A stretch of 13,682 bases of DNA. Origin: Oscillospiraceae bacterium (GTDB lineage Bacteria; Bacillota; Clostridia; Oscillospirales; Ruminococcaceae). The stretch covers positions 1-13,682 of the forward strand of contig JAEDNF010000016.1 in the NCBI GenBank assembly GCA_016302655.1. The letters are read 5' to 3'. The notes below the pieces were generated by a model. It saw only the letters and a list, made by a program, of their open reading frames with translations, was not told the DNA's origin and ran no database searches. Below, in pieces: positions 7,142 through 13,668 of the stretch. Every line of letters begins with the position of its first letter. Position 1 is the stretch's first letter. The position numbers and the translations under genes are program-made.

Positions 7142-7957
7142 ATGTCAAAGAATAACAGGAAAAACAAGAATCATAACGAACAAAAAGGCGAAGCTAAGGT
7201 AATAAACGGGCTTGTAGGTTCTATCGAAGAAGCTTTCTCAGAGGATATCAGCGATATTGAACAGGACGATGTGGTTGTTGCCGATGTACCTTCGGGATTA
7301 AACACAGGAAAAATCAAAAAGGTACTTTGCTTTATCGTCGGTCTTGTTGTAATTGTGTTTGCCGTAATCGGCGCTGTATGTACGGCTACGGCGGTAGGCT
7401 CTTTTATCGGTAATATAGCTGAGCGCACGGAGCTTAAGAACGAATTTGCGCTTTACCTTTATCCTGTGGTAGCGACCGATCCTCCGAGCTTTGAGGATGC
7501 AACAACGCTAACTAATTCCACCATAATCAAGGCGGCTGTTTCAAGAATACTGCTTACAGGCGATACTTCGAATTATCAGAATGATACCGGCGTTCTTTAC
7601 ATCCCCGAATACGATGTCGAAACAGCGGCAAAGAATATTTTCGGCAACAGCATAACGGTTACGCATCAGACGGTAGGCCATGTAGAAGACCTTGCAACTT
7701 ATATTGCCGATAAAAAGGTTTATGCCGTAGCAAGCGCAAGCCGTATCCCGAATTACTATCCGCAGGTGTCGGCTATTGAGAATATCGGAGAGACATACAC
7801 GCTGACGGTGGACTATTATCCCCCGACCGTATCTATACCCGGACTTGCAAACGAGACCGAATCAAGCAAATCCATGACTTATGTTATAGAAGTAAGCGGC
7901 GACAGAAAGACGATAAAATCCATAGCTCTCAACAATGTAACAAGAGAGGATACCTGA
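7142..7957 (+). CDS. Single-pass membrane protein of unknown function
   Basis: I do not recognise a family for this 271-residue protein. It has a Lys/Asn-rich, highly polar N-terminus (1-16), then an acidic stretch (about 29-49). One strong membrane segment spans about 59-84, and a soluble C-terminal region of about 185 residues follows. With no N-terminal signal, and Lys57, Lys59 and Lys60 just before the helix, the N-terminus is probably cytosolic and the C-terminal part extracellular. The outer part is rich in Thr, Ser, Tyr and Val with beta-like segments (for example ETYTLTVDYYPPTVSI, 217-232), suggesting a small beta-rich domain. The ribosome site AGGAGG (7125-7130) overlaps the proA stop codon and the gap is only 15 bases, so it belongs to the proBA operon as its last gene. 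A terminator follows 100 bases after the stop. No catalytic motif is visible. Confidence 0.75.
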   Translation: MSKNNRKNKNHNEQKGEAKVINGLVGSIEEAFSEDISDIEQDDVVVADVPSGLNTGKIKKVLCFIVGLVVIVFAVIGAVCTATAVGSFIGNIAERTELKNEFALYLYPVVATDPPSFEDATTLTNSTIIKAAVSRILLTGDTSNYQNDTGVLYIPEYDVETAAKNIFGNSITVTHQTVGHVEDLATYIADKKVYAVASASRIPNYYPQVSAIENIGETYTLTVDYYPPTVSIPGLANETESSKSMTYVIEVSGDRKTIKSIALNNVTREDT

Positions 7958-8058
7958 TAAATAGTAACCGCTCCGGCTGAGCCAAAATGCAGATAAAAGA
8001 AAAAAGGTAATAATGAACAATTCGCATAGTGCTATTTTGTGATAAATAACGATTATTG

Positions 8059-8095
8059 AAAGCCCTCCTGCCATTTGCTTGACAAGAGGGCTTTT
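8059..8095 (+). terminator. Hairpin terminator after the proBA operon
   Basis: Perfect nine-base arms AAAGCCCTC (8059-8067) and GAGGGCTTT (8086-8094) enclose an 18-base loop, with four Ts at 8092-8095. The U-tract is short, so termination may be partial. The loop and 3' arm double as part of the next promoter. The region between the preceding stop and this hairpin (7958-8058) holds no gene I can support. Confidence 0.7.
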
Positions 8096-8107
8096 AAGTA
8101 TTATAAT
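8079..8107 (+). promoter_or_regulatory. Consensus promoter of the symporter gene
   Basis: TTGACA (8079-8084) and TATAAT (8102-8107) are both perfect consensus hexamers with a 17-base spacer. Transcription should start near 8114, about 70 bases before the ATG at 8184. The -35 lies in the loop of the preceding terminator and the spacer contains its 3' arm. A promoter this strong is expected to need repression, which fits the inverted repeat just downstream. Confidence 0.88.
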
Positions 8108-8115
8108 CAGTTTAA

Positions 8116-8159
8116 CGGTTTAAAGCGTAATGGCTTGAAAGTGACAACGCTTTAAACGG
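8116..8159 (+). promoter_or_regulatory. Paired operator-like sites / leader inverted repeat
   Basis: Two 12-base near-palindromes lie just after the predicted transcription start: CGGTTTAAAGCG (8116-8127) and, reversed, CGCTTTAAACGG (8148-8159). Their centres are 32 bases apart, close to three helical turns. Their core forms a perfect 11-base inverted repeat (8118-8128 with 8147-8157) around an 18-base spacer. It could be a double operator for a dimeric or tetrameric repressor, or alternatively an RNA stem-loop in the leader. A matching site lies in the GH43 promoter at 9838-9849, which favours a DNA operator. The regulator is not encoded in the window. Confidence 0.6.
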
Positions 8160-8183
8160 ATATATTCAAAAAGGGGACTTAAT

Positions 8184-9734
8184 ATGACCTTAGCAATACT
8201 TATTATTTATGTTTTGTCGGTTGTCGCAATAGGTATCTATTGCCGCAAAAAGACATCTACGGTAAATGACTTTGTACTGGGAGGAAGAAGCGTCGGTCCG
8301 TGGTTTACGGCGTTTGCCTACGGTACATCTTATTTTTCGGCAGTTATCTTTGTAGGATATGCAGGTAAATTCGGCTGGAACTTCGGTCTTGCGTCTACCT
8401 GGATAGGTATAGGAAATGCGATACTGGGTTCGCTTCTCCCTTGGCTTATCTTAGGCAGAAGAACAAGAGTAATGTCAAAGCACCTTGAGTCAGCGACTAT
8501 GCCCGAGTTCTTCGGAAAGCGCTTCACCAGCAAGGCACTCAAGATAATATCAGCCGTTATCGTGTTTATATTCCTGATACCCTATACAGCGAGCGTATAC
8601 AACGGTTTGTCAAGACTGTTTGAAATGGCGTTCAATGTTGATTATTCCATCTGCGTAATCGGTATGGCGGTAATTACTGCGGTATATGTCATTATCGGCG
8701 GATATAAGGCGACTGCGCTCAACGACTTTATTCAGGGCATAATAATGCTTATCGGTATTGTTGCTGTTATTGCGGCTACTCTTGCCTCAAAGGGCGGTTT
8801 CGGCGAAGCGGTGGCACAGCTGTCACAGGTAAGTACAGAGGGAACAGCTTCTCCCAACCTTAACGGAGGATTTGTTTCATTCTTTGGCCCCGATCCGATA
8901 AATCTGTTCGGCGTTATAATACTTACTTCGCTCGGAACCTGGGGACTGCCTCAGATGGTACATAAGTTCTACACAATAAAGGACGAGCGTGCGATAAGAA
9001 CAGGCACGATAGTATCAACGGTATTTGCGCTTGTAGTTGCAGGCGGAAGCTACTTCTTAGGCGGTTTCGGCAGAATATTCGAAACAGACGCAGAGGTTGC
9101 GGCTAACGGATTTGACAGCATTATCCCGAAGATGCTCGAATCGCTCCCTGAGATACTTATAGGTATAGTAGTTATACTTGTCCTCTCGGCGTCCATGTCT
9201 ACGCTGTCTTCTCTGGTACTCACATCAAGCTCAACACTGACGCTTGACCTTATCAAGCCGCTTTGCAAAGGCAAGCTTGACGAAAAGAAGTCGCTCATTG
9301 TAATGCGTGTATTTATCGCTGTATTCCTTGCGGTATCTGTAGTAATCGCACTCAATAAGAATGCGCTTATCTCCGACCTTATGGGTTATTCGTGGGGTGC
9401 TCTTGCAGGTTCGTTCCTTGCGCCGTTCTTATACGGACTTTTCTGGAAGGGCGTTACCAAGATCAGCGTTTACTGCAGTTTTGCAGTAGGCGTTATAGGC
9501 ACGGTTTTACATATGGTGTTAAAGCCTACAGGCACATTCCTCGGTTTCAATGTTGCTTCTCCCGTAAACTTCGGTATGTTCCTTATGATAGCAGGACTTA
9601 TTATCGTACCTGTTGTCAGCCTGCTGACTCCTAAGATGAAAAAGGCAGAGCTTGACAGCATATTTGCCTGCTACAAGCAAAAGGCAGAAGTTGAAGTCAC
9701 AGAGGCTATTGCAAATGCGGATGAGCTGAAATAA
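8184..9734 (+). CDS. Sodium:solute symporter (SSS family)
   Basis: This 516-residue integral membrane protein should use the Na+ gradient to import a small solute. It has about 13 hydrophobic helices. The family signatures are DFVLGGRSVGPW (29-40) after helix 1, the broken-helix segment AYGTSYFSAVIFVGYAG (45-61), GGYKATALNDFIQGIIM (172-188) and SASMSTLSSLVLTSSSTLTLDL (335-356). In the last of these, Ser339 and Thr340 correspond to the Na2-site pair of PutP. The C-terminus is a soluble acidic tail. AAGGGGA (8171-8177) is the ribosome site. The substrate is not decided by sequence: proline, pantothenate, organic acids and sugars are all carried by relatives. The candidate operator shared with the GH43 gene suggests a xylan-derived sugar or related compound, while nearby proBA would hint at proline; I weight the former slightly more. 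Confidence 0.92.
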   Translation: MTLAILIIYVLSVVAIGIYCRKKTSTVNDFVLGGRSVGPWFTAFAYGTSYFSAVIFVGYAGKFGWNFGLASTWIGIGNAILGSLLPWLILGRRTRVMSKHLESATMPEFFGKRFTSKALKIISAVIVFIFLIPYTASVYNGLSRLFEMAFNVDYSICVIGMAVITAVYVIIGGYKATALNDFIQGIIMLIGIVAVIAATLASKGGFGEAVAQLSQVSTEGTASPNLNGGFVSFFGPDPINLFGVIILTSLGTWGLPQMVHKFYTIKDERAIRTGTIVSTVFALVVAGGSYFLGGFGRIFETDAEVAANGFDSIIPKMLESLPEILIGIVVILVLSASMSTLSSLVLTSSSTLTLDLIKPLCKGKLDEKKSLIVMRVFIAVFLAVSVVIALNKNALISDLMGYSWGALAGSFLAPFLYGLFWKGVTKISVYCSFAVGVIGTVLHMVLKPTGTFLGFNVASPVNFGMFLMIAGLIIVPVVSLLTPKMKKAELDSIFACYKQKAEVEVTEAIANADELK

Positions 9735-9753
9735 TAAAGCAAAACAAATAATG

Positions 9754-9789
9754 AACGCCCGACTGAACGCAGAAATTCGGTCGGGCGTT
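9754..9789 (+). terminator. Long hairpin, probable terminator after the symporter
   Basis: Perfect ten-base arms AACGCCCGAC (9754-9763) and GTCGGGCGTT (9780-9789) can extend inward through a U-G and three more pairs, leaving an eight-base loop. The hairpin is GC-rich and lies 19 bases after the stop. It lacks a clean T-run; the next Ts are interrupted. It may therefore end transcription imperfectly or protect the mRNA 3' end. Confidence 0.7.
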
Positions 9790-9827
9790 GGTTATGACTC
9801 TGTTTTTCGGGAAAACTCACGCTTTTC

Positions 9828-9856
9828 TTGACATTCACGCTTTTAAGCGGTATACT
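9828..9856 (+). promoter_or_regulatory. Promoter of the GH43-ligase-deacylase unit
   Basis: TTGACA (9828-9833) and TATACT (9851-9856) are separated by 17 bases, with a predicted start near 9863. The -35 is perfect and the -10 has one mismatch. The spacer is occupied by the operator-like dyad described separately. Confidence 0.85.
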
Positions 9857-9873
9857 ATTAAAGTAACCGCTTA
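9838..9873 (+). promoter_or_regulatory. Operator-like dyads in the GH43 promoter
   Basis: CGCTTTTAAGCG (9838-9849) is a dyad with five-base arms, filling most of the spacer between -35 and -10. It matches the symporter-leader site CGGTTTAAAGCG at 10 of 12 positions. A second, overlapping element is a perfect eight-base inverted repeat, TAAGCGGT (9844-9851) with ACCGCTTA (9866-9873), whose arms flank the -10. A protein bound here would block RNA polymerase, so repression lifted by a sugar signal is the natural reading. This is inference; no regulator gene is present. Confidence 0.6.
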
Positions 9874-9905
9874 TAGAATTTACAGTTAAGGCAGGAAATC
9901 ATTTC

Positions 9906-11387
9906 ATGATATATAAAAACCCCGTACTGAAAGGCTTTTATCCCGACCCCAGCGTTTGCACGGCAAACGGAAAATACTATATGGTGTGCAGTTCGTTTCA
10001 GTATTTTCCCGGCGTGCCGCTGTTCCAAAGCGACAACCTTGTAAACTGGAAGCAGATAGGTTATGTGCTTACACGGCACAATCAGGTGATGCTTGATAAG
10101 ATACCGGCATCGGGAGGCGTATTTGCGCCGACTATCCGCTATAATGACGGAAGATTCTATATGGTGACTACCAACGATACCACGCACAGAAACTTCTATG
10201 TATACACCGACGACATCTACGGCGAATGGTCCGATCCTATTGAAGTTGACCAGGGCGGAATTGATCCTTCTCTTTATTTTGAGGACGGAAGGACATTCTT
10301 TATCAGCAACGGACAGGACGACTACGGCGAGGGCGGAGTAGTCCAGTGCGAGATAGATATAGCAACCGGCAAAAAGCTCTCACACAGCAAGTCAATATGG
10401 AAAGGTTCGGGCGGACGGTATCTTGAAAGTCCGCATATATACAAAATCGACGGCAGATATATTCTTATGGCGGCAGAGGGCGGTACCGAGTACGGTCATA
10501 TGATAACCTATGCCGTATCCGATGATATATGGGGAGAATACAAAACCGCACCGAATAACCCGATACTGACAAACCGCAACAAAGCTCCGTATATTATACA
10601 GGGTATAGGTCACGGGGATCTTATCTTTGACAAACACGGCGACCTTCATATACTGAGTCTCGGCTTCAGACAGACGGGAATATGGATGCCGTATCATAAT
10701 CTCGGCAGAGAAGTATTCCTCACCCCTGCACACTTTGATAAAAACGGTCTGCTCTATGCAGGAAATGACGGCACTACAGATGAAAGTTATGAGATAAACG
10801 GCGACTTTGAGCAGGAAAAACTTCCTGTATATACATTTAAGAACACCGATCCCAATATCGACTGGTGTTATCTCAGAAAGTATCATCCCGAAAACTATGA
10901 GCTGTCAAGTGAAAAGTATGTGCTGAAAGGCACAGATATTACGCTCGATGATGTTGATTCGCCCACATTCATAGCGCTTCGCCAGCGTGACTTTGTTATG
11001 GAGCTGTCGGCAGATGTATCTATAGAGTCCGGCGAGGGCGGAATAACAATGTATATGTGCGAAAACGAGCATTACGACATAGCGCTGAGAAAGACCGATG
11101 ACAGCACAGAGGCTGTGCTCAAGCTGAATATCGGCGGAATAAAGCACGAGCAGAACAAGACGGCTATAAACGGCGATACGGCAACGCTTATTGTCCGTGC
11201 GGATAATTACAATTACAACTTCTTTGTAAGGTGCGGCGACAGAGAACAATATCTCGGAAGCGGTCAGACAAAGTATCTGACAAGCGAGGTATCGGGCGGC
11301 TTTACAGGAACAATGACAGGCTTGTACGCAGTCGGAGGAACAGCAGAATTTTCATCATTTGTCTGCGAATATTCCGACGGCGAATAA
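9906..11387 (+). CDS. GH43 beta-xylosidase / alpha-L-arabinofuranosidase, intracellular
   Basis: This 493-residue glycoside hydrolase should release xylose (and possibly arabinose) from short xylo-oligosaccharides by an inverting mechanism. The N-terminal five-bladed propeller carries the GH43 triad: general base Asp14 in GFYPDPSV, pKa-modulating Asp120 in GGIDPSLYFEDG, and general acid Glu174 in GRYLESPHIYK. IGHGDLIFD (about residues 234-242) supplies the conserved His region. Asp14 sits at the same position as in the Selenomonas ruminantium xylosidase SXA, pointing to the subfamily with a C-terminal beta-sandwich, visible here from about 300 to the end. No signal peptide is present, so it acts in the cytosol on imported oligosaccharides. 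AGGA at 9893-9896 precedes the ATG. It heads a unit with its own promoter and operator-like site. Exact substrate preference cannot be read from sequence. Confidence 0.92.
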   Translation: MIYKNPVLKGFYPDPSVCTANGKYYMVCSSFQYFPGVPLFQSDNLVNWKQIGYVLTRHNQVMLDKIPASGGVFAPTIRYNDGRFYMVTTNDTTHRNFYVYTDDIYGEWSDPIEVDQGGIDPSLYFEDGRTFFISNGQDDYGEGGVVQCEIDIATGKKLSHSKSIWKGSGGRYLESPHIYKIDGRYILMAAEGGTEYGHMITYAVSDDIWGEYKTAPNNPILTNRNKAPYIIQGIGHGDLIFDKHGDLHILSLGFRQTGIWMPYHNLGREVFLTPAHFDKNGLLYAGNDGTTDESYEINGDFEQEKLPVYTFKNTDPNIDWCYLRKYHPENYELSSEKYVLKGTDITLDDVDSPTFIALRQRDFVMELSADVSIESGEGGITMYMCENEHYDIALRKTDDSTEAVLKLNIGGIKHEQNKTAINGDTATLIVRADNYNYNFFVRCGDREQYLGSGQTKYLTSEVSGGFTGTMTGLYAVGGTAEFSSFVCEYSDGE

Positions 11388-11420
11388 TAGAGAAATACAA
11401 AAAAGAAGGGTTATATCACT

Positions 11421-12719
11421 ATGTTTTTTCAGAAGGATATCGAAACAATGCCGAGAGCCGAGCTTGAAAAGCTTCAGCTCGAAAAATTAAAGAAGATAAC
11501 AAAATATTGCTATGACAATGTGCCACTGTACAAAAAGAAGTTTGACGATGCAGGCTTTGACTGCACCAAGATAAAGGTGCTGTCGGATATTCAGTACATA
11601 CCCTATACGACAAAGGCGGACTTCCGTGACAACTATCCTTTCGGAATGTTTGCCGTACCGATGAAGAAGGTAACAAGACTTCATGCTTCATCGGGCACTA
11701 CAGGCAAGCCCACCGTAGTAGGCTACACAAAAAACGACCTTGAAATGTGGTCGGACTGTATGGCAAGACTTGTTACCGCCGCAGGTGCGTCTGATGAGGA
11801 TATAGTACAGATATCATTCGGATACGGCCTTTTTACCGGCGCTCTCGGTCTGCATTACGGACTTGAAAAGATAGGTGCAACGGTTATCCCCTGCTCATCG
11901 GGCAATACCGAAAAGCAGGTAATGCTTATGAAGGATTTCGGCACTACTGCGCTTGTATCAACTCCTTCTTACGCTCTTAGGATAGGCGAAGTCGCAGAGG
12001 AGATGGGCATACACAGAGATGAGCTTAAGCTTAGACTCGGTCTTTTCGGCTCGGAAGGATGCACTCCCGAGATGAGAGCGCAGATAGAAGATTATCTTCA
12101 CCTGCTTGCAACGGATAACTACGGTATGAGCGAGCTTATGGGTCCCGGTGTATCGGGCGAATGTTCGCTTCGCTGCGGTATGCATTTCAACGAGGATCAC
12201 TTCCTGCCCGAGATAATAAATCCCGAAACAGGCGAAGTTCTTCCCGAAGGAGAAAAGGGCGAGCTGGTTATTACAACGCTGTCAAAAGAGGCGCTCCCCG
12301 TACTGCGCTATCGCACTAAGGATATCACCTCTATTACATACGAAAAGTGCGAATGCGGCAGAACCCATGCCCGTATGAACAAGCCTACCGGCAGAAGCGA
12401 CGATATGCTGAAGATAAGAGGCGTAAATGTCTTCCCCTCGCAGATAGAAAGCGTTATTATGACTATTCCTCAGGTTGCTCCTCATTATCAGCTTGTTGTT
12501 ACCCGTGAGGGAAGCAGCGACAGACTTGAAGTAAAATGCGAGCTTGTTGACGGTAGCGTTCTTGAGAGCCTTGAGTCGCTGACAAATCTTCAGAAGACTA
12601 TCCACCACAACTTAAAGACCGTACTCGGTATTGATACAAAGGTTACTCTTGTTGAGCCCAAGACCATTGAGCGTTTTGCAGGTAAAGCAAAGAGAGTTAT
12701 TGATCTGAGAAACAAGTAA
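11421..12719 (+). CDS. Phenylacetate-CoA ligase family protein
   Basis: This 432-residue adenylate-forming enzyme activates an aryl acetate, such as phenylacetate, to its CoA thioester using ATP. The family motifs are intact: the ATP loop HASSGTTGKPTVVGYT (88-103), the adenine-site motif TDNYGMSELMGPG (231-243), YRTKDI (297-302), the hinge region GRSDDMLKIRGVNVFPS (324-340) and a C-terminal lysine in AGKAKRVIDL (420-429). Length is typical. In anaerobic gut Clostridia such ligases often pair with indolepyruvate:ferredoxin oxidoreductase in aromatic amino acid fermentation, but no such genes are present here, so the substrate is open (phenylacetate, hydroxyphenylacetate or indoleacetate). AGAAGGG (11404-11410) lies ten bases before the ATG. 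The gene is 33 bases after the GH43 stop with no terminator between, so it is probably cotranscribed with it. paaK would be the usual name, but I leave the symbol blank because the substrate is unproven. Confidence 0.92.
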   Translation: MFFQKDIETMPRAELEKLQLEKLKKITKYCYDNVPLYKKKFDDAGFDCTKIKVLSDIQYIPYTTKADFRDNYPFGMFAVPMKKVTRLHASSGTTGKPTVVGYTKNDLEMWSDCMARLVTAAGASDEDIVQISFGYGLFTGALGLHYGLEKIGATVIPCSSGNTEKQVMLMKDFGTTALVSTPSYALRIGEVAEEMGIHRDELKLRLGLFGSEGCTPEMRAQIEDYLHLLATDNYGMSELMGPGVSGECSLRCGMHFNEDHFLPEIINPETGEVLPEGEKGELVITTLSKEALPVLRYRTKDITSITYEKCECGRTHARMNKPTGRSDDMLKIRGVNVFPSQIESVIMTIPQVAPHYQLVVTREGSSDRLEVKCELVDGSVLESLESLTNLQKTIHHNLKTVLGIDTKVTLVEPKTIERFAGKAKRVIDLRNK

Positions 12720-12747
12720 TATGAAACTGAAATAAAACGAGGCGGAT

Positions 12748-13134
12748 ATGCACGCACAGCTTGTGCGTATGCTGTATCCCGATGAAAGAGTGCTTTTCCC
12801 TGTCTACTGCGTGTTCAGGGAGAAGAGCTTTCTGCCTTCATTTTTAGAATACGGATATATTGCCGTGACCGATAAGGACAGACTATTGACGGTTCGTTAC
12901 GATATTGTTGACGGAACACTCGGAGCGTGTCCGCTTTCGGCTATAAAGAAGTTACGGATAAAAAAACTGCTTATCGGTCAGTACAGATTTGACTTTATGC
13001 TGATGACAGATAAAAAGGATTATTCATTATCTGTACAGGCATCACCGACAGTAGCAGGCGGAAGCTTTCCCCACCGGTACGCAAATCTGAATATGCTTAT
13101 ATCATTACTTACGCCTTATATTACGGGAAAATAG
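12748..13134 (+). CDS. Small protein, possibly PH-like domain, function unknown
   Basis: This 128-residue protein has no signal peptide or membrane helix. It alternates beta-like segments (YIAVTDKDRLLTVRYDI, 37-53; QYRFDFMLMTDKKDYSLSV, 78-96) with a basic loop (about 65-73, KKLRIKKLL) and ends in an amphipathic helix (about 112-125). That arrangement, beta-strands followed by one C-terminal helix, resembles bacterial pleckstrin-homology-like domains, but I cannot confirm it without a profile search. A GAGG ribosome site (12739-12742) is five bases before the ATG. It sits 28 bases after the ligase and 15 before the deacylase gene, so it is in the same transcription unit. The spacing and ribosome site support a real gene. 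Confidence 0.7.
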   Translation: MHAQLVRMLYPDERVLFPVYCVFREKSFLPSFLEYGYIAVTDKDRLLTVRYDIVDGTLGACPLSAIKKLRIKKLLIGQYRFDFMLMTDKKDYSLSVQASPTVAGGSFPHRYANLNMLISLLTPYITGK

Positions 13135-13149
13135 AGAAGAGGAGCTTAT

Positions 13150-13620
13150 ATGTCGCTTGAAAAAGTAAAGGAATATTTCAAACAATACGATATGGACAGC
13201 AGAATTATAGAGTTGTCCGAGTCGATAGCAACGGTTGAGCTTGCGGCACAGGCACTCGGTACACAGCCTTGCAGAATTGCAAAAACGCTGTCTTTTAAAG
13301 TGGATGACAAGCCGATACTTATTGTAGCCGCAGGCGATGTCAAGATAGATAACCCTAAGTATAAGCAGACCTTTGGAACAAAGGCGAAAATGCTGACTTA
13401 TGATGAAGTGTCCGACCTTATCGGTCACAATGTCGGCGGAGTTTGTCCCTTTGGTATTAATGAAGGAGTTACGGTTTATCTTGACGAGTCGCTAAGGCGT
13501 TTTGATACTGTTTTCCCAGCCTGCGGAAGCTCGGACAGCGCAATAGAGCTTACAATAGCCGAGCTTGAGAAATACTCGGGATATAAAGAATGGGTAGATG
13601 TCTGCAAGAGTATAGTATAA
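13150..13620 (+). CDS. YbaK/EbsC-family aminoacyl-tRNA deacylase
   Basis: This 156-residue protein is a stand-alone editing domain of the YbaK/ProX (INS) superfamily, which hydrolyses mischarged tRNAs such as Cys- or Ala-tRNAPro in trans. Key features are the conserved lysine Lys45 in CRIAKTLSFKV (41-51), the strand PILIVAAGD (55-63) and the substrate loop IGHNVGGVCPFGI (91-103). In that loop GGVCPFG takes the place of the family GGxSPxG motif. Length is normal for the family. AGGAG (13140-13144) is five bases before the ATG. It is the last gene before a strong hairpin, 15 bases after the small PH-like gene. Which amino acid and tRNA it edits cannot be told from sequence, and proteins of the EbsC type were named from other phenotypes. 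Confidence 0.9.
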   Translation: MSLEKVKEYFKQYDMDSRIIELSESIATVELAAQALGTQPCRIAKTLSFKVDDKPILIVAAGDVKIDNPKYKQTFGTKAKMLTYDEVSDLIGHNVGGVCPFGINEGVTVYLDESLRRFDTVFPACGSSDSAIELTIAELEKYSGYKEWVDVCKSIV

Positions 13621-13626
13621 TCGGAA

Positions 13627-13668
13627 AAAGCGGAATGTGACTTCTTATCACATTCCGCTTTCAGTTTT
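13627..13668 (+). terminator. Strong hairpin terminator ending the GH43-deacylase unit
   Basis: Perfect 14-base arms (13627-13640 and 13648-13661) enclose a seven-base loop, followed by a broken T-run (TTT, then TTTT at 13665-13668). It begins seven bases after the deacylase stop codon. With the hairpin at 9754-9789 it defines the four-gene unit 9906-13620. Confidence 0.88.

Noticed and set aside
7963..7972. AGTAACCGCT also found at 9862-9871 near the GH43 promoter
   Set aside because: At 7963 it lies just after a stop codon and far from any promoter; the surrounding bases diverge, so I treat it as a chance ten-base match.
8013..8042. Nine-codon reading frame starting ATGAACAAT with a purine-rich stretch before it
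   Set aside because: Too short and without a conserved peptide pattern; it lies in an AT-rich intergenic region before a terminator, so chance is sufficient.
12721..12735. Four-codon mini frame (ATGAAACTGAAATAA) just after the ligase stop codon
   Set aside because: Has no ribosome site of its own and is probably incidental; not supportable as a leader peptide.
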